Part shown: in pieces, positions 8,704 to 17,185 of the stretch
Numbering within the stretch: the stretch's first letter is position 1
Layout of the letters: each line of letters begins with the position of its first letter
Origin: Pacificitalea sp040119125
GTDB taxonomy: Bacteria > Pseudomonadota > Alphaproteobacteria > Rhodobacterales > Rhodobacteraceae
NCBI GenBank assembly: GCA_040119125.1
Contig: JBEDTR010000004.1
Location: 290,875 to 354,874 of the forward strand
DNA: 64,000 nt
Direction: 5' to 3'
Program-made: the position numbers and the translations under genes
The notes under the pieces: model-generated
Told to the model about the DNA's origin: nothing
The model's input: only the letters and a program-made list of their open reading frames with translations
Databases searched by the model: none

Positions 8704-9989
8704 TCCTTGGAACACTTGTGATCGGCGGGTTCGTCCTGCTTATGTTGCTGGGCGTTCCGGTGACGATGGCCATCGGAGCCAGCGCCATCGCCGGGCTTTA
8801 CTATGCGGGTTTCGGAGACATGGCTCTGGTCGTGCCGCAGCAGATCCTCGACGGTGCGGCAAAGCCCGCGCTGCTGGCGATCCCGTTTTTCATCCTTGCC
8901 GGCAACCTGATGAACGCGGTCGGGCTGACAGACCGGATTTTCAATTTCTGCCTTGCCGTCGTGGGCCATTTCCGCGCTGGGCTGGCCTATGTGAATGTCA
9001 TCGCCTCGCTGCTGTTTGCGGGCGTGTCGGGTGCGGCCACCGCCGATATCGCGGGACTAGGCCAGTTGGAGGTGCGGGCGATGCGCGCGCGCGGCTACAA
9101 ACCCGAATTCGCCGCCGCGCTGACCGTTGCCACATCGCTTGTCGGGCCGATCGTGCCGCCGTCGATCAGTCTGATCGTCTATGCGTGGCTGGCCAATGAA
9201 TCCGTCGCGCGTCTGTTTCTGGCCGGGATCGTGCCGGGTGTTCTGGTGGCGTTGTCCTTCATCCTATACATCCGCGTCGTGTCCACATGGACGCCAATGC
9301 CGCGCGAGCCGCGCGCCACGTTCCGGCAATTCGGCACCGCCGCGCTGGAAGGCATCCCGGCGCTTGTCGCGCCGGGGATCATTCTGGGCGCAATCGTCTT
9401 TGGCTTTGCCACCGCGACAGAGGCAGGCGTCATCGCCTGTGGATATTCGATCCTGATCGGCCTGTGCTATCGCTCGCTGAACTGGAAGGCGGCATGGGAT
9501 GCGATGGCCGAAAGCGCGGTGCTGTCGGCGCTGATCATGATGATCATCGGTTTCTCGCAGATCATGGGCTGGCTGTTCGCGTTCGAGCAGGTGCCGCAGG
9601 CCTTTGCCTCGGGCATCCTTGAAACCATCAACCAGCGCTGGATCTTCATGTCCTTTACCATCGCGTTGCTGGTGTTGATCGGCTGCTTCATGGAAGCCTC
9701 CCCCGCCAAGATCATCCTGTTGCCGCTGCTGTTGCCTGTCGCGGATGCGTTCGGGATCGACCGGGTGCAGTTCGGTATGGTCATCACGCTGGCGCTGCTG
9801 CTGGGGATTGCCACGCCGCCGCTGGGTGTCGGGCTATACCTCATGTCGGCCGTATCCGGCGTGCGGTTCGAGAAGCTTGCCGTGGCGATCCTGCCGCTGA
9901 TGATCCCGCCGATCTTTGTGCTGATCCTGATTGCCGCCTTCCCGCAGATCACGCTGTGGCTGCCGGACCTCGTGATGGGGCCACGCTGA
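8700..9989 (+). CDS. dctM: TRAP transporter large permease, DctM family
   Basis: Large membrane subunit that forms the Na+-coupled channel of the TRAP transporter, 429 aa, standard length. Multiple helices are evident, starting with LVIGGFVLLMLLGVPVTMAI. Family segments include PFFILAGNLMNAVGLTDRIF, SGAATADIAGLG, SLVGPIVPPSI and TPPLGVGLYLMS. It overlaps dctQ by ATGA and the following CMD-like gene by one base (TGATG), so the three transporter genes and the next two genes form one translationally coupled operon. Confidence 0.92.
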   Translation: MILGTLVIGGFVLLMLLGVPVTMAIGASAIAGLYYAGFGDMALVVPQQILDGAAKPALLAIPFFILAGNLMNAVGLTDRIFNFCLAVVGHFRAGLAYVNVIASLLFAGVSGAATADIAGLGQLEVRAMRARGYKPEFAAALTVATSLVGPIVPPSISLIVYAWLANESVARLFLAGIVPGVLVALSFILYIRVVSTWTPMPREPRATFRQFGTAALEGIPALVAPGIILGAIVFGFATATEAGVIACGYSILIGLCYRSLNWKAAWDAMAESAVLSALIMMIIGFSQIMGWLFAFEQVPQAFASGILETINQRWIFMSFTIALLVLIGCFMEASPAKIILLPLLLPVADAFGIDRVQFGMVITLALLLGIATPPLGVGLYLMSAVSGVRFEKLAVAILPLMIPPIFVLILIAAFPQITLWLPDLVMGPR

Positions 9990-10492
9990 TGAACAAGATG
10001 TCCCCCTCCCGTCCCGCGCGCGATGCCGATGCCATGGATCGCGCCGCTGGGCTGAACCCGCGCGGCGCGATTTTCGCGGCCCGCGCCGGGCGGCCCGAAT
10101 TCGTCGATGGCGCAGAAGCCTGCCGTGTGGCGGTGCTGAGCCCGCAAGACGATCTGGGCCTGTCGCTGCCGCTGCGCCAAGCCATTGCCCGGCGTGCCGC
10201 GCTGAGTTCCGGCAACCCGCGCCTGATCGCGGGATATCCCGCCCCGGACGATGCGGCATTGTCGGCGCTTGCCGAAGGCGACACGCCCACCACCCCGCGC
10301 GAGGCCGCGCTTGCCCGGCATACCGACCTGATCGCCCATGAGCCGGGCCGGTCCACCGCGCAGGATCTGGAGCAGCTTCAGGAGGCCGGGCTGTCGGTGG
10401 CGCAGGTCATCGCGGTCTCGGAATTGCTGGCTTATGTCTGTTTCGAGGTGCGGGTCGCTCATGGGCTGGCCCTGCTGGAGGACGCATCGTGA
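9989..10492 (+). CDS. CMD-like protein (Avi_7170-type), first of a coupled pair
   Basis: Small soluble protein, 167 aa, that fits the carboxymuconolactone-decarboxylase/AhpD-like fold. From memory it resembles the family called CMD domain protein, Avi_7170 type, which is usually found next to an alkylhydroperoxidase-domain partner. No CxxC is present; a single Cys lies in LLAYVCFEVRVAHG near the C-terminus, so it is probably not redox-active by itself. The ATG overlaps the dctM stop, and its stop overlaps the GTG start of the next gene, so stoichiometric partner synthesis is likely. Function unknown; a heteromeric complex with the next protein is an inference. Confidence 0.65.
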   Translation: MNKMSPSRPARDADAMDRAAGLNPRGAIFAARAGRPEFVDGAEACRVAVLSPQDDLGLSLPLRQAIARRAALSSGNPRLIAGYPAPDDAALSALAEGDTPTTPREAALARHTDLIAHEPGRSTAQDLEQLQEAGLSVAQVIAVSELLAYVCFEVRVAHGLALLEDAS

Positions 10493-11049
10493 GCGCATTG
10501 CCCCGCATCCGCGTCAAGCCGCTGACCTGGACGCCGCATCTGGCGCCGGTCGAGATTGACGACGCAACGCCCGCGCAATTGGCCGCGATGCAGGTGACGC
10601 CCTCGGCCAAGAAGATATCGCCCTATGTGCGCACGCTGGCCCATGATCCCGAAAGCTACGTCGCGCGGACGACCCTGTTCAACGCGATCATGTATGTGGA
10701 GGGGGGGCTGCCCCGACAGGACCGGGAATTGGGCGCGCTGTCGGCCTCGCTTCTGAATGGGTGCCGTTATTGCGCCAACGTCCATGCCCGCCAGCACGCG
10801 AAGCTGTCAGGCGCGTCGGAGGTGATCGCCGCGATCTGGACCGGTCAGATGGAAAAGCTCGACGACCGTGACGCCGCGATCATCGATCTGGCCGAAAGCC
10901 TGACCTGCACGCCGCCGGTCGCGGAAACCGCGCAGATCGCGCGGCTGAAGGCCGCCGGGATGAATGAGGTGGAGATTATCGATCTGATCCACGCCATCGC
11001 CATTTTCGGCTGGGCCAACCGGTTGATGCACACGCTTGGCCATTCGTGA
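10489..11049 (+). CDS. Alkylhydroperoxidase/CMD-domain protein (Avi_7169-type) with CxxC
   Basis: AhpD-like protein, 186 aa. The active-site signature CRYCANVHARQH near residues 90-102 has the redox CxxC and the downstream His of AhpD proteins. From memory it matches the peroxidase-related group that pairs with the CMD protein just upstream. It starts at a GTG within a GTGA overlap. Likely roles are peroxide or organic hydroperoxide reduction, or a carboxylate reaction on the compound brought in by the TRAP system. It is the last gene of the operon, directly followed by a terminator. Confidence 0.78.
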   Translation: MSALPRIRVKPLTWTPHLAPVEIDDATPAQLAAMQVTPSAKKISPYVRTLAHDPESYVARTTLFNAIMYVEGGLPRQDRELGALSASLLNGCRYCANVHARQHAKLSGASEVIAAIWTGQMEKLDDRDAAIIDLAESLTCTPPVAETAQIARLKAAGMNEVEIIDLIHAIAIFGWANRLMHTLGHS

Positions 11050-11055
11050 TGGTTT

Positions 11056-11087
11056 GGCACCGGGGCGCGCCATAGCGCCCCGGTGCC
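11056..11087. terminator. Strong bidirectional hairpin terminator
   Basis: Perfect 13-bp inverted repeat, GGCACCGGGGCGC and its complement, around a six-base loop. It lies between the convergent ends of the peroxidase-like gene and gabD. There is no U-tract, which is common for high-GC alphaproteobacteria; the stem stability and convergent position make a shared terminator likely. Confidence 0.8.
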
Positions 11088-11102
11088 GATATCCTGCCCG
11101 GA

Positions 11103-12536
11103 TCAGTCCAGACGGCTGACGAAGCGGGTGTCGAGATAGGCTTCGATCGCCTCCGACCCGCCTTCGGTGCCGATGCCGCTGTCACCGATGCCGCCGAAGG
11201 GCACCTCCGGCAGCGCCAGACCCAGATGGTTGATCGTCAGCATGCCCGCGCGCATTTCCTGCTCCAGCCGGTGCGCGGTCTCGCCCGAACGGGTGAAGGC
11301 ATAGGAGGCCAGCCCGAAGGGCAGGCGGTTGGCCTCGGCCATGGCCGCATCGGTGGTGTCGAAGCGGTTGATGACCGCGACGGGGCCGAAGGGCTCCTCG
11401 TTCATGATCTCCGCCTCGACCGGCACATCGGTGATGACCGTGGGCTCAAAGAACCAGCCGTGGTTGCCGATGCGCTTGCCGCCCGTGGTCAGGGTGCCGC
11501 CCTTGCTGACCGCGTCATCGATCATGCGTTGCAGGGCCGGGATACGGCGTTCGTTGGCGAGGGGGCCCATGACGGTGTCCTCGGCAGTGCCTGCGCCGAC
11601 CTTGACGGCCTGTGCTGCGGCGGTGAAGCCTTCGATGAACCGGTCGGCCACGCCATCCTGGACCAGAAACCGGGTCGGGGACACGCAGACCTGCCCGGCA
11701 TTGCGGAACTTATGCGTCGCCATCAGCGACACGGCCTGATCCACATCGGCATCGTCAAAGACCAGCACTGGCGCGTGACCGCCCAGCTCCATCGTCGCCT
11801 TCTTCATATGCGCGCCTGCCAGCGCGGCAAGCTGCTTGCCCACCGGGGTGGAGCCGGTGAAGGAGATCTTGCGGATGATCGGATGCGGGATGAGGTAGGA
11901 CGAGATTTCAGCCGGATCGCCGTAGACGAGGTTGGCCACACCTGCGGGCAGGCCCGCATCGGCAAAGCACTGGATCAGCGCGGCGGGGGAGGCCGGGGTT
12001 TCCTCAGGTGCCTTCACGATGATCGAGCAGCCGGCGGCCAGCGCGGCGGATAGTTTGCGCACGACCTGATTGATCGGGAAGTTCCACGGCGTGAAGGCCG
12101 CGACCGGACCCACGGGCTGTTTCAGCGTGATCTGGGTGACACCGTTCTGGCGCGGCGGGATCACTTGGCCATAGGTGCGGCGGGCTTCTTCGGCGAACCA
12201 GTCAATCGTGTCCGCGCCGCCCATGACCTCCATCTTGGACTGCGCGACGGGCTTGCCCTGTTCGGCGGTCATGATGGCGGCAATGTCGTCGGCCCGCTCG
12301 CGCAGCAGGTCGGCGGCGCGGCGCATCAGCTTGTAGCGGGCAAATGCCCCGGTGGCGGCCCAGCCGGGAAACGCCGCGGCGGCCGCGTCAAGTGCGGCGT
12401 CGAGATCGGGAATACCGGCATGAGCCACACGCCCGATTTCCTCCTCGGTGGCGGGATCGATCACCGCGATGCTGCGGCCGTCCTGCGCGTCGCGCCATTC
12501 GCCTGCGATGAAAAGCTGGGTATTGGGATACGTCAT
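11103..12536 (-). CDS. gabD: NAD(P)-dependent succinate-semialdehyde dehydrogenase
   Basis: Aldehyde dehydrogenase superfamily, 477 aa, closest in pattern to GabD: AFTPWNFPINQVVRK, the FTGSTPVGKQL cofactor loop, the ELGGHAPVLVFDDADV segment with the general-base Glu, and GQVCVSPTRF with the catalytic Cys. It oxidises succinate semialdehyde to succinate. The start at 12536 (MTYPNTQLF) has an AAAGGA site and the expected N-terminus; an upstream in-frame extension is not supported. It follows gabT by 60 bp, completing GABA degradation to succinate. Related semialdehydes, such as glutarate semialdehyde, cannot be excluded. Confidence 0.88.
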   Translation of the reverse strand: MTYPNTQLFIAGEWRDAQDGRSIAVIDPATEEEIGRVAHAGIPDLDAALDAAAAAFPGWAATGAFARYKLMRRAADLLRERADDIAAIMTAEQGKPVAQSKMEVMGGADTIDWFAEEARRTYGQVIPPRQNGVTQITLKQPVGPVAAFTPWNFPINQVVRKLSAALAAGCSIIVKAPEETPASPAALIQCFADAGLPAGVANLVYGDPAEISSYLIPHPIIRKISFTGSTPVGKQLAALAGAHMKKATMELGGHAPVLVFDDADVDQAVSLMATHKFRNAGQVCVSPTRFLVQDGVADRFIEGFTAAAQAVKVGAGTAEDTVMGPLANERRIPALQRMIDDAVSKGGTLTTGGKRIGNHGWFFEPTVITDVPVEAEIMNEEPFGPVAVINRFDTTDAAMAEANRLPFGLASYAFTRSGETAHRLEQEMRAGMLTINHLGLALPEVPFGGIGDSGIGTEGGSEAIEAYLDTRFVSRLD

Positions 12537-12596
12537 CAAAAGTCCTTTCCGAATGGCGGCGCAGGATCTGCGCCGCCGCAATATGTCCATCCGTGC

Positions 12597-13898
12597 TCAG
12601 GCCGCTTTGCGGACGGTCTCAAGCGCGCTGCGGATTGCGTCTGCCATCAGACCGATGCCCTCTTCAAGGATATGGTCCTCAATCGTCAGTGCCGGGAGAA
12701 GGCGGATCACGTTGGCGCGCGTTCCGCAAGACAGGAGTATGAGGTTGCGCTGCTCCGCCTCGGCGATGATGGCCGCGCAGAGAGCCGGGTCGGGGCGATT
12801 GGGGTCGCCATCCTCAACCAGTTCGAACGCGACCATTGCGCCCAAGCCGCGCACATCGCCGATGGCCGCATGTCCCGGTTCCGCAGCCAGCGCGCCGAGT
12901 GCCTGCATCAGCCGGGTGCCGACCTCCTCAGCGCGGGCGCAAAGCTGTTCCTCCTCGATCACATCGAGCACCGCATTGGCTGCGGCAGTGGCCAGCGGGT
13001 TGCCCGCATAGGTGCCGCCCAGCCCGCCGGGGTGCGGGGCATCCATCAGTTCCGCGCGGCCCACTACGGCAGACAGCGGGAAGCCACCGGCAAGCCCTTT
13101 CGCCAGTGTCACGAGGTCCGGTTTGACCCCCGAATGGTTGATCGAGAACAGATGGCCGGTGCGCCCCATGCCGCCCTGCACTTCATCGGCGATCAGCAAG
13201 ATACCATGCCGGTCGGCCAGCGCGCGCAGCGCCTTCAGGAAGGCGGGCGGCGTGACGTTGAACCCGCCCTCGCCTTGAACCGGCTCGATGATGAAGGCTG
13301 CGACCTCCTCCGGCGCGACGCTGGCGGAGAGCACCAGATCAAGCCCGCGCAGCGCCTCCTCGACCGAGATGCCGTGATAGGCGTTGGGATGCGGCGCGTG
13401 GAAAATGCTGCCGGGCAGGGGGCCGAATGTTTTCTTATAGGGCATCACCTTGCCGGTCAGCGCCATGCCCAGTTGCGTGCGCCCGTGGAACCCGCCGCCA
13501 AAGGCGATGACTGCGGGGCGTCCGGTGGCGGCGCGCGCGATCTTGATCGCGTTTTCGACCGCTTCGACCCCGGTGGTCAGGCACATGGCCTTGTTTTCAG
13601 CGCCGGTGTCGAGCAGCGCGGTCAGGCGTTCGCAAAGCCGCACATAGCCTTCGTCGGGGGCGACGTGGAAACAGGTATGGGTGAAGGCTTGGGCCTGCTG
13701 CACGACGGCCTCCATCACGCGGGGATGGCGGTGGCCGGTATTGGTGACCGCGATCCCAGCGGTGAAGTCGATGAAGCGGGTGCCATCGACATCCCACAGT
13801 TCGGCATTCTGAGCGCGGGCGGCGTAGATCGCCTTGCCTGCGACCCCACGGGCAACGGCGGCAAGGCGGCGGGTATTGAGCTCGGAGCTGGTGCTCAT
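12597..13898 (-). CDS. gabT: 4-aminobutyrate aminotransferase (class III)
   Basis: Class III PLP aminotransferase, 433 aa. Seen: the FIDFTAGIAVTNTGH entry motif, TTGVEAVENAIK, FGGGFHGRT, IIEPVQGEGGF, LLIADEVQGGMGR (cofactor Asp), and VTLAKGLAGGFPLSA with the Schiff-base Lys. This pattern matches GabT, which converts GABA and 2-oxoglutarate to succinate semialdehyde and glutamate. The ATG at 13898 has a GAGGGA site. It sits between gabD and the XRE-cupin regulator. Close relatives act on other omega-amino acids, so the exact amine donor is uncertain. Confidence 0.88.
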   Translation of the reverse strand: MSTSSELNTRRLAAVARGVAGKAIYAARAQNAELWDVDGTRFIDFTAGIAVTNTGHRHPRVMEAVVQQAQAFTHTCFHVAPDEGYVRLCERLTALLDTGAENKAMCLTTGVEAVENAIKIARAATGRPAVIAFGGGFHGRTQLGMALTGKVMPYKKTFGPLPGSIFHAPHPNAYHGISVEEALRGLDLVLSASVAPEEVAAFIIEPVQGEGGFNVTPPAFLKALRALADRHGILLIADEVQGGMGRTGHLFSINHSGVKPDLVTLAKGLAGGFPLSAVVGRAELMDAPHPGGLGGTYAGNPLATAAANAVLDVIEEEQLCARAEEVGTRLMQALGALAAEPGHAAIGDVRGLGAMVAFELVEDGDPNRPDPALCAAIIAEAEQRNLILLSCGTRANVIRLLPALTIEDHILEEGIGLMADAIRSALETVRKAA

Positions 13899-13977
13899 GA
13901 CGAATCCCTCGGGTTGATGCAATGACCGCAGGTTAGGATTGTTCATAATAATGAGCAATATGGTTTAAGCGTCGCGC

Positions 13978-14565
13978 CTATAGATAGGGCGGCGTGCAGG
14001 CCGAAATAACCACCGTGCGCCCGTCATGCACATTGCGAAACCGATGCGGCACGCGGGAATCGAACAGGTAGGAATCGCCCGGATTGAGGATGCTGGTTTC
14101 CTCTCCCACGGTCAGTTCCAGCGCGCCTTCGATGACGTAGCCGCCTTCGGTCGAAAAATGGTCCAGCATGTTTTCGCCGGTATCTGCGCCTTGTTCATAG
14201 ACCTCATGCAGAATTTGCAGGTTGTGACGGCGGGCATCGCCGATCTGCCGGAATGCCATGCGCCCCTGCTGGTCCGTCACCCCGGAGGCGGGCAGTTTCG
14301 AGGTCAGATCAAGCAGGTCTTCGGGGCGGAAAAACGGACCCTCGGGGGCGGCGCGCTCGCCTTCGAAAAAATCGCCCATCGACAGGTTCAAGCCGCTCAA
14401 AATCTTGCGCAGCGTGGCGATGGAGGGGCTCGATTTGTTTTGCTCGATGATCGAGATCTGCGCATGGGGCACGCCGGCCCGTTCCGCCAATTGGCGTTGC
14501 GACAATTGCGCGGCTTTGCGCATGGCAAACAGCCGCGCGCCAATGTCGAAATTCGGGTCATCCAT
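13978..14565 (-). CDS. XRE-family regulator with C-terminal cupin (PuuR-like)
   Basis: Regulator of 195 aa. Residues about 8-65 form an HTH_3 domain (MRKAAQLSQRQLAERAGVPH, then QISIIEQNKSSPSIATLRKI). The C-terminal half is a single cupin fold (GGYVIEGALELTVGEE, LNPGDSYLF, RVPHRFRN) that probably binds the inducer. The architecture equals PuuR, the putrescine-utilisation repressor, and fits its position directly upstream of gabT-gabD. It follows the ThDP enzyme gene by 12 bp. Polyamine or GABA response is inferred from neighbours. Confidence 0.85.
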   Translation of the reverse strand: MDDPNFDIGARLFAMRKAAQLSQRQLAERAGVPHAQISIIEQNKSSPSIATLRKILSGLNLSMGDFFEGERAAPEGPFFRPEDLLDLTSKLPASGVTDQQGRMAFRQIGDARRHNLQILHEVYEQGADTGENMLDHFSTEGGYVIEGALELTVGEETSILNPGDSYLFDSRVPHRFRNVHDGRTVVISACTPPYL

Positions 14566-14577
14566 TGCGCCGTGCTC

Positions 14578-16125
14578 TCACATTACCGCTTCGATCAGGC
14601 AGGGGCCGGGCTCGGCCATGGCGCGGGCCACGGCATCAGCCAGCGCGCCCGCATCGGTCACGCGCAGGCCGCGCACGCCGTGGCCTTCGGCGATCTTGAC
14701 CCAGTCAGGCGCGGGGTCTTCGAGGCTCATCAACGGCATGGTGGTCGCATCCGGGCTGCCGGCGCCGATCTTCGACATCTCATTGGCAAGGATGCGGTAG
14801 CTGCGGTTGGCAAGGATCACCACGGTCACGTTCAGCCCGGAGCGCGCCATCGTCCACAGCGCCTGCGGCGTATAGGCGGCGGAGCCATCCCCGGTGATGC
14901 AAAGAACGGGGCGGTCGGGGCAGGCGACGGCCGCGCCGACCGAGGCGGGCAGCGAATAGCCGATCGAGCCGCCGCGATTGTTGATCCAGTCATGCGCGAC
15001 CGGCAGATGGCCGCAATCCGCGAACAGGTTCGCGCCATTGGTGATGGCCTCATCCACGACAATCGCGTCTTCGGGCAGGACAGAAGCCACCGCTGTGCCC
15101 AGTGTTTCGGCGGTAATGTCGAGAGCGCCGGGCGCGTCCGGGCGGGTGCCGGATGTGCCGATTGCAGGGGTGGCGCCCAGTTCGGTGGCGATTGCCTCCA
15201 GCGCGGCTTCGACCTCGCCCAGCGGTGGGCAGACCTCGATGACGGTCGCGGCATCGGGCAGCAGGCGGCTCGGGCGGCCGGGATAGGCAAAGAACGCGAC
15301 CGGCAGGCGCGCGCCGATCAGCGCCGCATCCGTCACACCGGCAAGTGCCTCGGACGCTGGATCGACATGGAAGGGGATGCGGCTTAGCGCGGGCGTGTCG
15401 CCGCCTCGGGCCATGCGGGCCACTGCGGCCTCGGCGAAGAGGCGACAGCCGGTCAGATCCGCGATGCCTTGGGCCAATTGCGCCATGCGCGGCGTGATAT
15501 GCGCGGCGCCAAGGATCAGCGCGCTGTCGCCGCCCTTGCGCAAGGCCTGCGCGGCTTGGCGCGCGGCATCGGCGTCAAAGGGATGCGCGGGGGCGGGCGT
15601 TACCGGGGTGGCGGTCGCGGTGGTTTCGGTCCAGGCGACATCGTTGGGCACGATCATCGTGGCCACGCGCGCCTCCGGTCCGGTGATTTCCGCCAATGCA
15701 GTGGCGGTGGCCTGAGCCACATCGTCGGCCTGCTGTGGGGTCACGACATGGTCGGATACTGTTTGCGCCATGCCTTCGATATCGGCGGTCAGGGGCGCGC
15801 CGAGGCCCAAGTGGTAGGTCGCGTGTTCCCCGACGACATTAATGATCGGGGTCGCGGCCTTCTTGGCGTTATGCAGGTTCGCCATCGCATTGGCGAGGCC
15901 GGGCCCAAGGTGCAGCAGCGTCACGGCGGGCTTGCCCGACATGCGGGCGTAGCCGTCGGCGGCACCGGTCACCACGCCTTCGAACAGGCACAGATGCAGG
16001 GCAAGTTTCTCTTCGCGGCCCAAAGCGGACAGCAGGTGCATTTCCGTCGTGCCAGGATTGGCAAAGCAGGTATCGACCCCGTGAGCCGCGAGTGTCTGGG
16101 CAAGGATATCGGCGCCGTTGGTCAT
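14578..16125 (-). CDS. ThDP-dependent enzyme (acetolactate synthase / benzoylformate decarboxylase-like)
   Basis: Thiamine diphosphate enzyme, 515 aa, with three domains. The N-terminal pyrimidine-binding domain carries the conserved Glu in CLFEGVVTGAADGYARM. The C-terminal pyrophosphate domain has GDGSAAYTPQALW followed about 25 residues later by LANRSYRI, the GDG...NN-type metal/ThDP motif. This matches proteins usually annotated as acetolactate synthase large subunit-like. The start at 16125 has a CAGGAG site. It heads the operon with the XRE-cupin regulator and gabTD, and no small IlvN-type subunit is nearby, which argues against branched-chain biosynthesis and for a 2-oxoacid decarboxylase or ligase in catabolism. 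Confidence 0.8.
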   Translation of the reverse strand: MTNGADILAQTLAAHGVDTCFANPGTTEMHLLSALGREEKLALHLCLFEGVVTGAADGYARMSGKPAVTLLHLGPGLANAMANLHNAKKAATPIINVVGEHATYHLGLGAPLTADIEGMAQTVSDHVVTPQQADDVAQATATALAEITGPEARVATMIVPNDVAWTETTATATPVTPAPAHPFDADAARQAAQALRKGGDSALILGAAHITPRMAQLAQGIADLTGCRLFAEAAVARMARGGDTPALSRIPFHVDPASEALAGVTDAALIGARLPVAFFAYPGRPSRLLPDAATVIEVCPPLGEVEAALEAIATELGATPAIGTSGTRPDAPGALDITAETLGTAVASVLPEDAIVVDEAITNGANLFADCGHLPVAHDWINNRGGSIGYSLPASVGAAVACPDRPVLCITGDGSAAYTPQALWTMARSGLNVTVVILANRSYRILANEMSKIGAGSPDATTMPLMSLEDPAPDWVKIAEGHGVRGLRVTDAGALADAVARAMAEPGPCLIEAVM

Positions 16126-16414
16126 GGGATGCTCCTGTTGAATTTGCGTCGCAGCATCCGGGTGCGGGGCGGGCGTGTCAATAATATTGAGCACGCAAAA
16201 GCGCAGAGTTGGCGAAGTGGCGCCAGAAATCCGAGATTCGACCTGATTTGGAGGGGATATGGCCCGATTGGTGTCGAGATCTGCTCAGAAAACCATCCGA
16301 TACGGCCCGAAATCGAAAAATTAATGATGTAGAATCAAGCACCAAGCGCCGCGACGCATCGCTGGCCACGGATAAAGTTTGACAAAACGCCGAGTGATCG
16401 GAAGTATATTTGTT
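16126..16414. promoter_or_regulatory. Divergent control region, ThDP operon / IclR operon
   Basis: Intergenic region of nearly 290 bp between divergent starts, much more AT-rich than its flanks. It contains a small inverted repeat CAATA-A-TATTG at 16179-16189, close to the ThDP gene start. No coding signal was seen. It probably holds the promoters of both operons; the operator assignment is tentative. Confidence 0.4.
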
Positions 16415-17185
16415 ATGGATACGTCATATTCAAATAGAATACAAGAACCGGAACGTAAAGGCGTTCGTCCGCTTTCGACGGCGGTGAAAACGCTCGACGT
16501 TCTTGCATTCTTTGCTCAGCAATCGCGCCCGCTGCGGCTGGGCGAGGTCGCGGCTGCGATGGGGTTGTCCCGCGCCACGGCTTATCAGCGGTTGCTCACT
16601 TTGGCTGAGGCGGGCTGGCTCGATCAGGAAACTTCGGGCGCCTACCGGCTGACGATGCTGGCCACGCGGCTGGCGGCGGCGGCGCTGGAACAGGGCGATC
16701 TGGGCAGCCGGGTTGAGCCGTCATTGGGCAAGCTTGCCAGCAAGCTCGATGAAACCGTGTCGTTGGCCGTGCTTGACCGCGGTCAGCCCTGCATCGTCGC
16801 GCGGGTCGAGGCCGACACATTGCTGCGCGCGGTGCAGAAAATTGGCACGTTGCTGTCGCTTGCAGGCTCGGCCTCGGGGCGGGTTCTCTGCGCCTTTGCC
16901 GAGGGTCATGCGCTCGACCGACTGCGCAATGGCCCGCATCCGCTGCCCGATGACGCGGTGATGGAGGGCGTGCGGGCGCAGGGCTATGCCGTGTCCTCCG
17001 GTTATACCGACTCGGGCGTCGTGGGCGTCGCCGTGCCGGTTTTCGATGCGCGCGGACAGGTGTCCGCCGCCGTGTCGCTTGTGCAACCCGAAAGCCGCTT
17101 TGACATCGACGCCTGCCGCGCGCCGATGCTCGACGCCGCCGCCGAGATCACGGCGATCCTACAGGGAAGACAGATAGAATCATGA
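16415..17185 (+). CDS. IclR-family transcriptional regulator
   Basis: IclR regulator, about 256 aa. The N-terminal winged helix-turn-helix runs STAVKTLDVLAFFAQ...LRLGEVAAAMGLSRATAYQRL, followed by the IclR effector domain (LLSLAGSASGRVLCAF, GYAVSSGYTDSGVVGVAVPV). The ATG at 16415 was preferred; one at 16379 is also in frame. Its stop overlaps the next start (ATGA at 17182), so it is the first gene of a long operon encoding two unassigned proteins, a variant M19 protein, a Pot-type ABC importer, a RidA-like protein and a GlcD-like enzyme. It likely controls that operon in response to the imported compound. Confidence 0.88.
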   Translation: MDTSYSNRIQEPERKGVRPLSTAVKTLDVLAFFAQQSRPLRLGEVAAAMGLSRATAYQRLLTLAEAGWLDQETSGAYRLTMLATRLAAAALEQGDLGSRVEPSLGKLASKLDETVSLAVLDRGQPCIVARVEADTLLRAVQKIGTLLSLAGSASGRVLCAFAEGHALDRLRNGPHPLPDDAVMEGVRAQGYAVSSGYTDSGVVGVAVPVFDARGQVSAAVSLVQPESRFDIDACRAPMLDAAAEITAILQGRQIES

